Source: Streptomyces lacrimifluminis (GTDB taxonomy: Bacteria > Actinomycetota > Actinomycetes > Streptomycetales > Streptomycetaceae). From it: DNA of 64,000 nt. The translations under genes and the position numbers were made by a program. Positions within the stretch are counted from its first letter, which is position 1. Each line of letters begins with the position of its first letter. Positions 16,381 through 24,985 of the stretch are shown here, in pieces. The DNA is taken from NCBI RefSeq assembly GCF_014646095.1, contig NZ_BMMU01000019.1, forward strand, positions 77,525 to 141,524, read 5' to 3'. The notes beneath the pieces are model-generated. The model ran no database searches. It saw nothing but the letters and a program-made list of their open reading frames with translations, and was not told the origin of the DNA.

Positions 16381-17657
16381 CCCGCGGCTCGCACCCGGGC
16401 GTCCAGCTCCGCCGGCTGCTGGTCGCGACGGCGTCGGCGGCCACGGGTTTCCTCCTGCTGGGCACCCTCGGCCACGCCCTCGCCCACCAGGACACCCCCG
16501 GCGGCTCGGCCCTGCGCCTGGCCTGGTGCGTGGCCCCACTGGCGGCCACGGTCCACTTCGCGGTGACGGTGGCCCGCACCGACCCCGGCACGAGACCGCG
16601 CCCCGGCCTGTCGGCGATCGGCCTGGGCCCGGCCCGCCTGATGGCCGTCTCGGCCACCACAACAGCTCTGTCCTGCACCCTGGGTTCGATGCTGGCCCTG
16701 CTGTTCTTCCTCCACCTGCGGGGCGACCTGACGGGCATGCCGTTCGACGGCGACGCGTCGGACTTCCTGGCCTCGGACCACCCCCTCCCCCTCCCTGCCG
16801 CCCTGACCCTGCTGACCCTGGTACCGGTGGCGGCGTCGGTCGCGGTCGCGCTGGTGCTGCGACCACGAGATGTCCGCCCCCGCCGAACCGCGGGCAGTCG
16901 TGCCGCTGGGGCGGCACCCGTCCCACAGGGGGACGGCACCCCGTCAGCGCCGGGCAGCGCGACCGACCCGTCGGCATCGACCCCGGGTGCCCCTGACGTC
17001 CCCGCTCAGGACCCCGACCCCGACCCCCACGCCCTCCCCACTCCTCACCCCACCCCCCGAGACCTCCCCTGGGGCATCGCCGTACTGGCGGCCGGCCTCG
17101 CCGTAGAGGCATACGCCGCCCGCGCCCCCCACACCCGCCTCGCCATGCCCGGCGGAGCCACCGACAGCCCCGCCGCCGTGCTCGTCGGCTGGACCCTCAC
17201 CGCCGTGGGCCTCGCTCTGGCCGGCCCGGGCCTCGCCCACCTCTGCGGGCGTCTGCTCCAGGCCGTCCGCCCCGGCGCCCTGCGTCTCCTCGCCGGCCGC
17301 GTCCTCATGGAGGAGGCGACCCGCATCGGCCGCCCCCTGGGCGTCGTCTGCGCGGTGGCATCGGGGGCGTACGCCATGATCGTGCTGTACGACGACGCAG
17401 CCGACGACCCGTCCCTCGGCCCCCTCACCACCCTGGGTGCCCTGGTCGTGGCGGGCTGCGCGGTCGCCACGCTCCTCACGGCCGCCGCCGAGGCGCGGCG
17501 CGCCCGCGCCGACACCACCGCGGCCCTGGTCCGGCTCGGCGCACCGGCCACGACGCTGCGCACCGCCGCCGGCCTGCGCGCCGCGGCCCTCCTCGCCCTG
17601 TTCGCTCCGCTGACCTTCCTGATCGCGGAGTTGGCGGCGCTGCCACTGACCGCCTGA
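16362..17657 (+). CDS. membrane protein, ABC permease-like (FtsX-type layout)
   Basis: 431 residues from GTG 16362, inside the 3' end of the ATPase gene. Hydrophobic segments are seen near 21-40 (LLVATASAATGFLLLG), 49-70, 100-118 (TTALSCTLGSMLALLFFL), 145-165, then after a Pro/Asp-rich loop (about 175-230) at 235-250, 270-290, 325-345, 360-380 and 400-425. The order of 3-4 helices, a loop, then more helices recalls FtsX/MacB permeases, but the loop is low-complexity rather than a folded periplasmic domain. The C-terminal ARRARADTTAALVRLGAPATTLRTAA resembles the conserved cytoplasmic coupling region of such permeases. Substrate unknown. Confidence 0.6.
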   Translation: MLALRLARGSHPGVQLRRLLVATASAATGFLLLGTLGHALAHQDTPGGSALRLAWCVAPLAATVHFAVTVARTDPGTRPRPGLSAIGLGPARLMAVSATTTALSCTLGSMLALLFFLHLRGDLTGMPFDGDASDFLASDHPLPLPAALTLLTLVPVAASVAVALVLRPRDVRPRRTAGSRAAGAAPVPQGDGTPSAPGSATDPSASTPGAPDVPAQDPDPDPHALPTPHPTPRDLPWGIAVLAAGLAVEAYAARAPHTRLAMPGGATDSPAAVLVGWTLTAVGLALAGPGLAHLCGRLLQAVRPGALRLLAGRVLMEEATRIGRPLGVVCAVASGAYAMIVLYDDAADDPSLGPLTTLGALVVAGCAVATLLTAAAEARRARADTTAALVRLGAPATTLRTAAGLRAAALLALFAPLTFLIAELAALPLTA

Positions 17658-17787
17658 ACCCCGAACAGAACCCGCGGGGAGACCCGTACGGAAACCCGTA
17701 CGAAAAAATCCCGCAGCCACCGATGAGTTCCGCACGACCCCCGGGTCTACCCCACCGAACAGCACCACACCGACGGGAGAGACCCTC

Positions 17788-18201
17788 ATGAGCGAGTACC
17801 AGCAGATGATCTTCGTGAACCTGGCCGTCAGCGATGTCGCCGCCTCGAAGAAGTTCTTCACCGAGCTCGGATACACGATCAACCCGCAGTTCACGACCGA
17901 CGACTGCGCCTGTGTCGTGATCAGCGACACCATCGTCGCGATGCTGCTGAGCAAGCCGCGCTACTCCGACTTCACGAAGAAGGAGATCGCGGACTCGACG
18001 AGGACCAGCGAGGTCCTCATCTGTCTGAGCGCCGAGAGCCGCGCGAAGGTCGACGAACTGGTCGACGGAGCGATCGCGGCCGGCGGCACCGAGCCGCGCG
18101 AGGCGCAGGACTACGGCCAGATGTACGGACGCGCGTTCGACGACCTCGACGGCCACACCTGGGAGGTCATGTGGATGGACCCGGCGGCCGTCCAGAGCTA
18201 G
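17788..18201 (+). CDS. VOC/glyoxalase family protein
   Basis: 137 residues from ATG 17788, with GGGAGAG upstream. It has the paired beta-alpha-beta-beta-beta layout of the vicinal oxygen chelate fold: IFVNLAVSDVAASKKFFTELGYTINPQF, then IVAMLLSK, then a second module ending GRAFDDLDGHTWEVMWMDP. The last stretch, with Asp-Gly-His and E near the end, carries the usual metal-ligand-like residues, but the His of the first module is absent, as in many PhnB-like members. It may be a lyase-like, isomerase-like or resistance protein; the sequence does not decide. It is the first of two tandem genes (26-base gap). Confidence 0.8.
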   Translation: MSEYQQMIFVNLAVSDVAASKKFFTELGYTINPQFTTDDCACVVISDTIVAMLLSKPRYSDFTKKEIADSTRTSEVLICLSAESRAKVDELVDGAIAAGGTEPREAQDYGQMYGRAFDDLDGHTWEVMWMDPAAVQS

Positions 18202-18226
18202 GGCCTGCCCGTGCTTACATGGGCGG

Positions 18227-19348
18227 GTGCAGACGAGCCCCGCCCATGCGGCCCACCACGGCGACCGTGAGATCGAGACGCTCCAGGAGTTCGACGCGAC
18301 CGTCTCGGCCCGTGGCACCCTCGCCGGATTCCGTGTCCAGGCCGTCGATCTGACGGACCGTACGAAGGAGTTGCTGACCAGCGACACCGCGGGCGCCGTC
18401 TTCCTCGGCTGCCCGATGCGTCCGGACGCGACGGCGAAGGTCCGCGCGGACGGCGCCCTGGTCTTCCCGCCCCTCCCGGACCTGCCCTTCGACCCCTACC
18501 GCGGCCATCTCTACTCACCGGACGAGTTGTTCGCCGGGCTCGACAAGGGCTACGAGCACACACCCGACGCCCTCGGGTACGCCTGGTTCCAGCGCACGAA
18601 GGCCGACGGCGACATCTTCGCCTCGATGCTGCGCTCCGTCCACGACGACGCCGTCTCCGACGCCCTCGACGAACTCCTGCGCGCGACACAGGTCGTGGGG
18701 GTGATGGGGGGTCACGCGATGGCACGCGGTACGCAGGCGTACGCCGGTGCCGCGCGCCTGGGGCGCGAGCTGACCCGCGCCGGGTTCACGGTGGCCACGG
18801 GCGGCGGCCCGGGCGCGATGGAGGCGGCGAACCTCGGCGCGTACGCGGCCCCCTTCGAGGACGCCATGCTCGACAAGGCGTGCGAACTCCTCGCCGGGGC
18901 ACCCTCGTTCACGCCCTCGATCACCGACTGGGCGCGCGCCGCCTTCGAGGTCCGCGCGCGCTGGCCCGAGGGGGCGGGCTCGGTGGGCATCCCGACCTGG
19001 TTCTACGGGCACGAACCGCCGAACGCCTTCGCCTCGCACATCGCCAAGTACTTCGCCAACGCCACCCGCGAGGACGGGCTGCTGGCCCGATCGAACGCGG
19101 GGATCGTCTTCCTGCCGGGCGCCGCCGGGACCGTACAGGAGGTCTTCGACAACGCGACGCCGAACTACTACGAGTCGCGCGGCGAGCCGACGCCCATGGT
19201 CCTTGTGGACCGCGCCCACTGGACCGAGCGGCTTCCCGCCTGGCCGCTGCTCCAATCCCTGGCGCGGGGGCGGGCGATGGAGGACCGAATCGCCTTGGTG
19301 GACCGGATCGAGGACGCTCCGGAGGCTTTGAAACGCCTCGCCGGTTAA
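18227..19348 (+). CDS. Rossmann-fold LOG family protein (TIGR00725-like nucleotide binding)
   Basis: 373 residues from GTG 18227; the ribosome binding site is weak (GGGCGG). The C-terminal half is the LOG/lysine-decarboxylase-like Rossmann fold: VGVMGGHAMARG, then TVATGGGPGAMEAANLGA, then GIVFLPGAAGTVQEVFDN, matching the GGGxGxM and PGxxGTxxE motifs. These proteins cleave ribose-5-phosphate from cytokinin-type nucleotides or from related nucleotides. The N-terminal 150 residues (FDATVSARGTL...GAVFLGCPMRPDA) form an extra domain found in larger bacterial members. The molecule it acts on here is unknown. No T-rich terminator is seen after it. Confidence 0.8.
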   Translation: MQTSPAHAAHHGDREIETLQEFDATVSARGTLAGFRVQAVDLTDRTKELLTSDTAGAVFLGCPMRPDATAKVRADGALVFPPLPDLPFDPYRGHLYSPDELFAGLDKGYEHTPDALGYAWFQRTKADGDIFASMLRSVHDDAVSDALDELLRATQVVGVMGGHAMARGTQAYAGAARLGRELTRAGFTVATGGGPGAMEAANLGAYAAPFEDAMLDKACELLAGAPSFTPSITDWARAAFEVRARWPEGAGSVGIPTWFYGHEPPNAFASHIAKYFANATREDGLLARSNAGIVFLPGAAGTVQEVFDNATPNYYESRGEPTPMVLVDRAHWTERLPAWPLLQSLARGRAMEDRIALVDRIEDAPEALKRLAG

Positions 19349-19386
19349 CGGGTAGGCAAAACAAATGCCTGGAGCGTGCATACAGA

Positions 19387-19414
19387 TTGACAGTTCTTAC
19401 GCCGCGCTTATAGA
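19387..19414 (+). promoter_or_regulatory. vegetative-type promoter for the LAETG protein
   Basis: A perfect TTGACA (19387-19392) is followed, 16 bases later, by TATAGA (19409-19414). This is a close match to an HrdB promoter, unusually strong for this sequence. It would start transcription near 19421, giving a leader of about 80 bases before GTG 19501. Confidence 0.6.
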
Positions 19415-19500
19415 CCTGTGAGACTCCAGGGAGTGATGAGGTGATGAGGTCTCTTCACCCCCGCCACCCCCCTCAGTTGTGCATCCCGTGAAGGGCAACC

Positions 19501-20193
19501 GTGTCCATATCTCTCCGTACCGCCCGTTCTGTGCGCATTCTCGGTGTTGCCTCCGCCTCGGCCGCGCTCGCACTGGGCGTCGCGGGCAACGCGTTCGCCT
19601 GCAACATCAGTGAGTTCTCCGCCGTCGCCAAGTGCGACGGTGAAAAGGGTGTCATCAGCGTCACCGACAAGGACCCGTCGGGCACCCCCGCCACGGTCAC
19701 CGTCTTCCTCGGCGACAAGCTCATCGGCACCCAGGACGTCGTGGGCAGCCGTGAGGGTGTCACCATCGACTTCTCGGAGGACTGGGCGCCGAACGCGACG
19801 TACCGCGTTCACGTCAAGGCCGGCAAGCAGGTCGACGAGGACATCAAGCCGGATCTGACCACCCCGGGCGAGGCCTGCACGACGGAGCCGACCCCGACCC
19901 CGACACCGACCCCGACCCCGTCGGCTTCGCAGCCGGAGGAGTCCGCCACCCCGACTCCGTCGGCCTCGGAGCCCGAGGAGTCCACCACCCCGACTCCGTC
20001 GGCCTCCGAGAGCACCCCGGGTGCCCCCGCGAACAGCGTTCCGACGCCCGCGGGCGGCAGCTCCAACCTCGCCGAGACCGGCGCCAGCTCGACCACCGGT
20101 GTGATCGCCGGTATCGCGGCTGCCCTGGTCGTCGTCGGCGGCGGCGCCGTCTTCTTCGGTCTGCGCCGTCGTGGGGCGTCCAGCAGCGACTGA
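19501..20193 (+). CDS. sortase-anchored cell-wall protein with LAETG motif
   Basis: 230 residues from GTG 19501, GAAGG upstream. Residues 1-33 are a Sec signal peptide (RTARSVRILGV...ALGVAGNAFA). Residues 34-125 form a small beta-rich domain with two Cys near the start (CNIS and KCDGEK) and a third before the stalk. Residues 126-185 are a wall-spanning stalk of Thr-Pro runs and three PTPSAS repeats separated by EE pairs. LAETG at 190-194 is followed by a hydrophobic helix and an RRRG tail. LAxTG is the class E sortase signal in Streptomyces, so the protein should be cut and linked to peptidoglycan. A strong promoter suggests high expression. Function unknown. Confidence 0.85.
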   Translation: MSISLRTARSVRILGVASASAALALGVAGNAFACNISEFSAVAKCDGEKGVISVTDKDPSGTPATVTVFLGDKLIGTQDVVGSREGVTIDFSEDWAPNATYRVHVKAGKQVDEDIKPDLTTPGEACTTEPTPTPTPTPTPSASQPEESATPTPSASEPEESTTPTPSASESTPGAPANSVPTPAGGSSNLAETGASSTTGVIAGIAAALVVVGGGAVFFGLRRRGASSSD

Positions 20194-20232
20194 CGTTCCG
20201 CTCGCCGTATCCGCAGTACCCGGCTGTACGTG

Positions 20233-20273
20233 GTGGCCCGTCCCCGAATCGGTGAATTCCGGGGGCGGGCCAC
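20233..20273. terminator. convergent terminator hairpin
   Basis: A 14-base-pair stem (GTGGCCCGTCCCCG 20233-20246, CGGGGGCGGGCCAC 20260-20273, one G-T pair) with a 13-base loop lies between the LAETG gene and the convergent MDMPI-type gene. Confidence 0.7.
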
Positions 20274-20287
20274 TCCGCTGTCTCCGG

Positions 20288-21085
20288 CTACCCGAAGGTG
20301 GCCCTCGCCAGCCAGAACTCCAGCAGCTCACGGTCCCCGAGGATCTCCAGCCGCGGGCTGTCCAGCGGCAGTCGGCGGTAGAAGGCGAGCATGACGTCGG
20401 TGAGGGGGCCGCGCAGGGCGACCGTCGCCTTCTCATGGCCGCGACGCCAGGACACGCCTTCCTCGGTGAGCTCGACGAGCCACTCGGCGTTCAACTCGGG
20501 GGCGGTGTCCGTGGCGTGGAGATGGATGCTGCGGCCCGGCCCGCGCAGTTCGTTCGCCGCCGCGTCGTCCGGGTCGGTCTGCGCGAACTCGACGATCTGC
20601 AGCCACTCGTCTATCGCGTCGGCGGCGATGTCCGGCGCGACCTCGTACGGCAGCCCGGCGGTGAGCGTCGCGTCCGCGCGGTGCACGGTGATCTCGTGGA
20701 CCATCCGGCGCGCCCAGAATCCCGAGTCGTGGATGTCGGCCCACGACCACACCTTGGTGTCGGGCCCGGCCTCGCGCAGGGTGGTGACCAGCAGCTCACC
20801 GGTCTCGGCGAGCCAGGCGTCCAGCGCGGCCGGGTCTCCCGTCGGCTCCGGTCCATCACCCAGCGGTACTTGATCCTCCTCGACATCCGCCTCGGCCCGC
20901 GTGCGCACCAGCAGTTCAACCCAGCGCAGGGCGCCCCCGGTGTGCCGCACAAGGTGTTCCAGGGACCAGTCCGGGCAGGTCGGTACGGTCGCGGACAGAT
21001 CGACGCCGGAGGTCACCAGTGCCCTCAGCTGCCCGACCTGGTGGGCGATTTCATCACAATAGCGGTCATGCGCGAGCGTCGTCAT
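20288..21085 (-). CDS. mycothiol-dependent maleylpyruvate isomerase (MDMPI/DinB-like) family protein
   Basis: 265 residues, ATG 21085. The N-terminal domain is a DinB-like four-helix bundle of the TIGR03083 family: YCDEIAHQVGQLRALV, then TVPTCPDWSLEHLVRHTGGALRWVELLV, then FWARRMVHEITVHRADA. The three His (LVRHTG, MVHE, TVHR) lie where the family binds zinc. The C-terminal MDMPI_C domain (SIHLHATD...WLVELTEEGVSW...VALRGPLTDVMLAFYRR) is complete. Members use mycothiol as cofactor for isomerisation or for resistance; many in Streptomyces are of unknown substrate. It is monocistronic, upstream of nothing related. Confidence 0.8.
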   Translation of the reverse strand: MTTLAHDRYCDEIAHQVGQLRALVTSGVDLSATVPTCPDWSLEHLVRHTGGALRWVELLVRTRAEADVEEDQVPLGDGPEPTGDPAALDAWLAETGELLVTTLREAGPDTKVWSWADIHDSGFWARRMVHEITVHRADATLTAGLPYEVAPDIAADAIDEWLQIVEFAQTDPDDAAANELRGPGRSIHLHATDTAPELNAEWLVELTEEGVSWRRGHEKATVALRGPLTDVMLAFYRRLPLDSPRLEILGDRELLEFWLARATFG

Positions 21086-21109
21086 GCCCCGAACACTATG
21101 GGCGTCGCC

Positions 21110-22126
21110 TCACCCGAGCACCACAATTTCCGACGCGTCGAAGGCCACCCCGACCTCGTCCCCCGGCTCCGGCGCGTCGCGCAGCGCGCACGCGGCCTCC
21201 AGTCGCGGGGCGTCCTCGGGCTGGAGCTGTACGGCGACATGCGTACCCCGGAAGGTGCGCGCGGCCACGGTGCAGCGCAGGCCGTCGGCGGCGGGCACCA
21301 GACGCACACCGGCGGGGCGTACGAGCAGCGTGCGCTCCCCATGTCCGGTGCCCTCGGGGACCGGAACCTTGCCCCAGGAGGTGTCCGCGACCTGCCCGCT
21401 CACCGTCGCGCCGACGACGTTGTCGAAGCCGAGGAAGCGCGCCACGAACTCGTCGACGGGCCGCTGCCAGACGTCAAGTGGCGTACCGGACTGGGCGATG
21501 CGGCCGTCGCGCATCACGATCACCCGGTCGGCGAGGGCGAAGGCCTCGCCCTGGTCGTGGGTGACGGCGAGCACCGTGGTGCCCAACCTGCCGAAGAGTT
21601 CCCGGAGTTCGACGACGAGCCGCTCGCGCAGCGAGCGGTCCAGCTGGCCGAGCGGTTCGTCGAGCATCAGCAGCCGGGGGCGGGGCGCGAGGGCGCGGGC
21701 GAGGGCGACACGCTGCTGTTCCCCGCCGGAGAGCGCGGCGACAGCACGTCCGGCGGCGCCCGGCAGCCCGACCATGTCCAGCAACTCCCGTACACGCACG
21801 TCCTGTTGATCCCTGGGTACGTGGTGCATGCGCAGCCCGAAGGCGACGTTGCCGCCGACGTCCCGCTGTGGGAACAGCTGGTGGTCCTGGAACATCAGGC
21901 CCACCTCGCGCTTGTGCGCGGGCACCCCGGCGAGGTCCCGGCCGTCGAGCAACACCCGCCCCGCGTCGAGGGGCTGGAGTCCGGCGACCGCCCGCAGCAG
22001 CGTCGACTTTCCGCTGCCGCTGGGTCCGAGCACGCAGACGATCTCGTGCTCGGCGACATCGAGGCCGACGCCGTCGAGGACGGGCCGCGCTCCGAACCGT
22101 ACGGTCGCTCCTTCGAGACTGAGCAT
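21110..22126 (-). CDS. thiQ: thiamine ABC transporter ATP-binding protein
   Basis: 338 residues from ATG 22126, GGGGAG eight bases upstream, two bases after the permease stop. It has a complete ATPase core: Walker A LGPSGSGKSTLLR, Q-loop MFQDHQLFPQRDV, signature LSGGEQQRVALARAL, Walker B RLLMLDEPLGQLD, H-loop AVTHDQGEAF. A C-terminal TOBE-like beta domain follows (VVGATVSGQV...LLVRPAGVRL...VAFDASEIVVL). Third gene of a substrate-binding/permease/ATPase operon under a TPP riboswitch, so the substrate is very likely thiamine or its pyrophosphate. The symbol follows that context; by sequence alone it could be an iron or spermidine type. Confidence 0.85.
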   Translation of the reverse strand: MLSLEGATVRFGARPVLDGVGLDVAEHEIVCVLGPSGSGKSTLLRAVAGLQPLDAGRVLLDGRDLAGVPAHKREVGLMFQDHQLFPQRDVGGNVAFGLRMHHVPRDQQDVRVRELLDMVGLPGAAGRAVAALSGGEQQRVALARALAPRPRLLMLDEPLGQLDRSLRERLVVELRELFGRLGTTVLAVTHDQGEAFALADRVIVMRDGRIAQSGTPLDVWQRPVDEFVARFLGFDNVVGATVSGQVADTSWGKVPVPEGTGHGERTLLVRPAGVRLVPAADGLRCTVAARTFRGTHVAVQLQPEDAPRLEAACALRDAPEPGDEVGVAFDASEIVVLG

Positions 22127-22128
22127 GG

Positions 22129-23841
22129 TCAGAACTCCCCGGTCCGGTCGGTCCGCAACCGCTCCAGCACGAGCAGGGCCACCGCGCACACCACCATCAA
22201 GATCGTCGAAAGGGCCATCGCCTGGCCGTAGTTGAGATCGCCGGGGCGGCCCAGCAGCCGGGCCACGGCGACCGGCAGGGTCGGGTTGTCGGGCCGGGCG
22301 ATGAACACGGTCGCCCCGAACTCGCCGAGCGACACGGCGAACGCGAACCCGGCCGCGACCAGCAACGCCCGCCGTACGATCGGCAGATCGACCTCGCGCC
22401 AGACCCGCCAGGGCGAGGCCCCGAGCACGGCCGCCGCCTCCCGCAACCGCGCGTCCACGGCCCGCAGCACCGGCAGCATGGTCCGCACGACGAACGGCAC
22501 CCCGACCAGCGCCTGCGCGAGCGGTACGAGGATCCAGCTGCTCCGCAGATCCAGCGGCGGCTCGTCGAGCGCGATGAGGAACCCGAACCCCACGGTCACC
22601 GCCGACACCCCGAGCGGCAGCATCAGCAGCGCGTCGAACCCCCGCACGATCCGCCCGGCATCGCGCCGGGTGAGCGCCACGGCGGCCAGGGAGCCCACGA
22701 CGACGGCGATGCCGGTGGCGGCGACGGCGTACTGGAGCGAGTTCCCGATGGCGGCGATCGGCGCGACCAGGAAGATGCCGGAGTCGTCGCGGGTGAGCGC
22801 CTTGTAGTAGCCGAGGCCGGCACCGCCGGGCGTGGCGAACGACCGCTGTACGAGCACGGCGAGCGGCAGCACCAGCAGCACGGCGATGCTCACCAGCACC
22901 CCGCCGAGCAGCGCCCACTGGCCCCGGCCGCGCGGCCGGCGTGCCGTTGTCTCCGGCGCCACGAGCCGCAGCGCGCTCTCCCGACGCCGTACCGTCCGGG
23001 CGTGCACGGCGAGGACCGCGCCCACCGCCACGAACTGGACGATGGTCAGCACGGCAGCCGTACCGAGGTCGAAGATCTCCGAGGTCTGCCGGTAGATCTC
23101 CACTTCGAGGGTGGCGAAGGTCGGTCCGCCGAGGATCTGCACCACTCCGAAGGAGGTGAAGGTGAAGAGGAAGACCATGAGCGCGGCGGCGGCGACGGCG
23201 GGCGCGAGGGCGGGCAGCGTGACCTGCCGCCAGGCCGCGAACCGCGAGGCGCCGAGCACCCGTGCGGCCTCCTCCTGCCGCGGGTCGAGCTGCGCCCAGA
23301 GCCCGCCGACCGTCCGTACGACGACGGCGTAGTTGAAGAAGACGTGCGCGAGCAGGATCGCCCACACGGTCGTGTCCAGCCGTACGCCCCACACCTCGTC
23401 GAGCAGCCCGCCGCGCCCGACCAGCGCCAGGAACGCCGTACCGACGACGACGGTCGGCAGCACGAACGGGACGGTCACCACGGCCCGCAGAATCTGCTTG
23501 CCCCTGAAATCGAAGCGCGCGAACACATACGCGCCGGGGAGCGCGACCAGTAGCGTGAGCGCGGTGGAGGCGAGCGCCTGCCAGGTGGTGAACCAGAGGA
23601 CGTGCCGGATGCCGGAGTCCCCCAGCACGTCCCCCACCTGTCCCAGCCGCCAGACCCCGTCGACGTGCAGACCGCGCGCGACGATCGCGGCGACGGGATA
23701 GGCGAAGAAGAGCGCGAAGAAGACGACGGGCAGCGCGAGCAGGGCCCCGCGCAGGGCGGCACCCTTCCCACGAGCGGCCGCACGGGTCGTTCCTGCTGCT
23801 TCGACTACTTCAGTACGAGCGAGGTCCACGACTTGACCCAC
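22129..23841 (-). CDS. thiP: thiamine ABC transporter permease, two-module
   Basis: 570 residues; the first GTG is at 23841, and GTG 23829 is also possible, both within the substrate-binding protein gene. Two copies of the permease module are fused in one chain, as in E. coli ThiP. Each has its EAA loop: EEAARVLGASRFAAWRQVTLPALAPA (about 190-215) and REAAAVLGASPWRVWREVDLPIVRRA (about 465-490). About twelve hydrophobic segments are visible. It imports the ligand handed over by the lipoprotein, using ATP split by the ATPase encoded next. Operon order is B-P-Q, with a 37-base overlap at the first junction. Confidence 0.87.
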   Translation of the reverse strand: MGQVVDLARTEVVEAAGTTRAAARGKGAALRGALLALPVVFFALFFAYPVAAIVARGLHVDGVWRLGQVGDVLGDSGIRHVLWFTTWQALASTALTLLVALPGAYVFARFDFRGKQILRAVVTVPFVLPTVVVGTAFLALVGRGGLLDEVWGVRLDTTVWAILLAHVFFNYAVVVRTVGGLWAQLDPRQEEAARVLGASRFAAWRQVTLPALAPAVAAAALMVFLFTFTSFGVVQILGGPTFATLEVEIYRQTSEIFDLGTAAVLTIVQFVAVGAVLAVHARTVRRRESALRLVAPETTARRPRGRGQWALLGGVLVSIAVLLVLPLAVLVQRSFATPGGAGLGYYKALTRDDSGIFLVAPIAAIGNSLQYAVAATGIAVVVGSLAAVALTRRDAGRIVRGFDALLMLPLGVSAVTVGFGFLIALDEPPLDLRSSWILVPLAQALVGVPFVVRTMLPVLRAVDARLREAAAVLGASPWRVWREVDLPIVRRALLVAAGFAFAVSLGEFGATVFIARPDNPTLPVAVARLLGRPGDLNYGQAMALSTILMVVCAVALLVLERLRTDRTGEF

Positions 23842-24887
23842 TGGTCACGGTGTTCGGCGATCTTCGCGGGGTCCATGGTCTCGGGGTCCTCGGCCTGCGG
23901 CCCGAACTCGGTGAACTCGGCGGGCACCTGGGCGCCCTCCCGCACGGGATACACGAACATGTTGAGCGGCATGTCCTCCTGGAAGGTCTTGCCGACGAGA
24001 AAGTCGAGCAGCGCCTTGCCGCCCTCGCTGTTCGCGGCGTTGTCGAGCAGCCCCGCGTACTCGATCTGCCGGAAGCAGGTGCCGGTCGCGACGCCGGTCG
24101 GAGCGGTGGCCGGCTTCGGGTCGGCGAAGATCACCTCGGCGGGCGGCGAGGAGGCGTACGAGACCACGAGCGGCCGGTCGGCCTTGGCCTTCTTGCCGCC
24201 GGCCGACCCGGAGAACTCCTCGTTGTACGCCTGCTCCCAGCCGTCGACGACCTTCACGCCGTTGGCCTTGAGCCTGGTCCAGTAGTCGGCCCAGCCGTCG
24301 TCGCCGTACTTGGCGGCGCTGCCGAGCAGAAACCCGAGTCCGGGCGAGGAGGTGGAGGCGTTCTCCGTGACGAGGAGATCCTTGTAGGCGGGCTTGATCA
24401 GATCGTCGAAGGACTCGGGCGGGGTCAGCCTGTGCTCGTTGAACCAGGCCTTGTCGTAGTTGACACAGATGTCGCCGGTGTCGATCGGCGTGACCCGGTG
24501 CCTGGCCTCGTCGGTGCGGTAGGCGGGCAGGATCGCGTCGGCGCCCTTCACCTCGTACGGCTGGAACAGCCCGTTGTCGAGCGCGCGGGAGAGCAGGGTG
24601 TTGTCGACGCCGAAGAAGACATCACCCTGCGGGTTGTCCTTGGTCAGGATCGCCTTGTTGACGGCCTGCCCGGCATCGCCGTCCTTGAGAACCCTGACGG
24701 TGTACCCGGACTGCTTCTCGAAGGCGGCGAGGACGCTCTTCGAGACGGCCCACGAGTCATGGCTGACGAGGGTGACGGTCTTGGAGCCGGCCGCCGAACC
24801 GCTGCCGCCGTCCTCGGACCCGCACGCGGACAGCGTGACGAGCCCGAGCCCGACGGCCAGGGCCGTGACCTGCTTGGTGATGCTCAC
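23805..24887 (-). CDS. thiB: thiamine ABC transporter substrate-binding lipoprotein
   Basis: 360 residues from GTG 24887 behind AGGAGG. The signal peptide ends in a lipobox (VTLSAC, Cys near residue 22), so it is tethered to the outer face of the membrane. The mature part is a type II binding protein: VTLVSHDSWAVSKSVLAAFEKQSGYTVRVL, GDVFFGVDNTLLSRAL, TPIDTGDICVNYDKAWF, SSPGLGFLLGSAAKYG. The SHDSW and G-D-V-F-F-G-V-D motifs are typical of ThiB. Expression is set by the TPP riboswitch upstream (about 24986-25090) and its hairpin. The longer frame upstream is the leader, not protein. Confidence 0.88.
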   Translation of the reverse strand: MSITKQVTALAVGLGLVTLSACGSEDGGSGSAAGSKTVTLVSHDSWAVSKSVLAAFEKQSGYTVRVLKDGDAGQAVNKAILTKDNPQGDVFFGVDNTLLSRALDNGLFQPYEVKGADAILPAYRTDEARHRVTPIDTGDICVNYDKAWFNEHRLTPPESFDDLIKPAYKDLLVTENASTSSPGLGFLLGSAAKYGDDGWADYWTRLKANGVKVVDGWEQAYNEEFSGSAGGKKAKADRPLVVSYASSPPAEVIFADPKPATAPTGVATGTCFRQIEYAGLLDNAANSEGGKALLDFLVGKTFQEDMPLNMFVYPVREGAQVPAEFTEFGPQAEDPETMDPAKIAEHRDQWVKSWTSLVLK

Positions 24888-24924
24888 CGGAATTTTCCTC
24901 CTGGGATGACCAGGAAGAGACGCG

Positions 24925-24964
24925 GCCCTGCCCGGGTCCCGTTGAAGGGGTTCCCGGGCAGGGC
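24925..24964 (-). terminator. riboswitch expression-platform hairpin
   Basis: A perfect 12-base-pair stem (GCCCTGCCCGGG / CCCGGGCAGGGC, arms 24953-24964 and 24925-24936) with a 16-base loop lies between the TPP aptamer and the thiB ribosome binding site. No U-run follows, as is common in Streptomyces. It can act as terminator or control ribosome access when TPP is bound. Confidence 0.65.
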
Positions 24965-24985
24965 GCAACAGCAAGAGTGATGACC

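Noticed and set aside
14356..17112. A 918-residue minus-strand open frame
   Set aside because: It runs antisense through the aminotransferase and ABC transporter genes and is Pro/Arg/Gly-rich without motifs; a GC-bias shadow.
22127..23392. Long minus-strand extension of the thiQ frame
   Set aside because: It reads the permease gene in the wrong frame; the true start is ATG 22126 behind GGGGAG.
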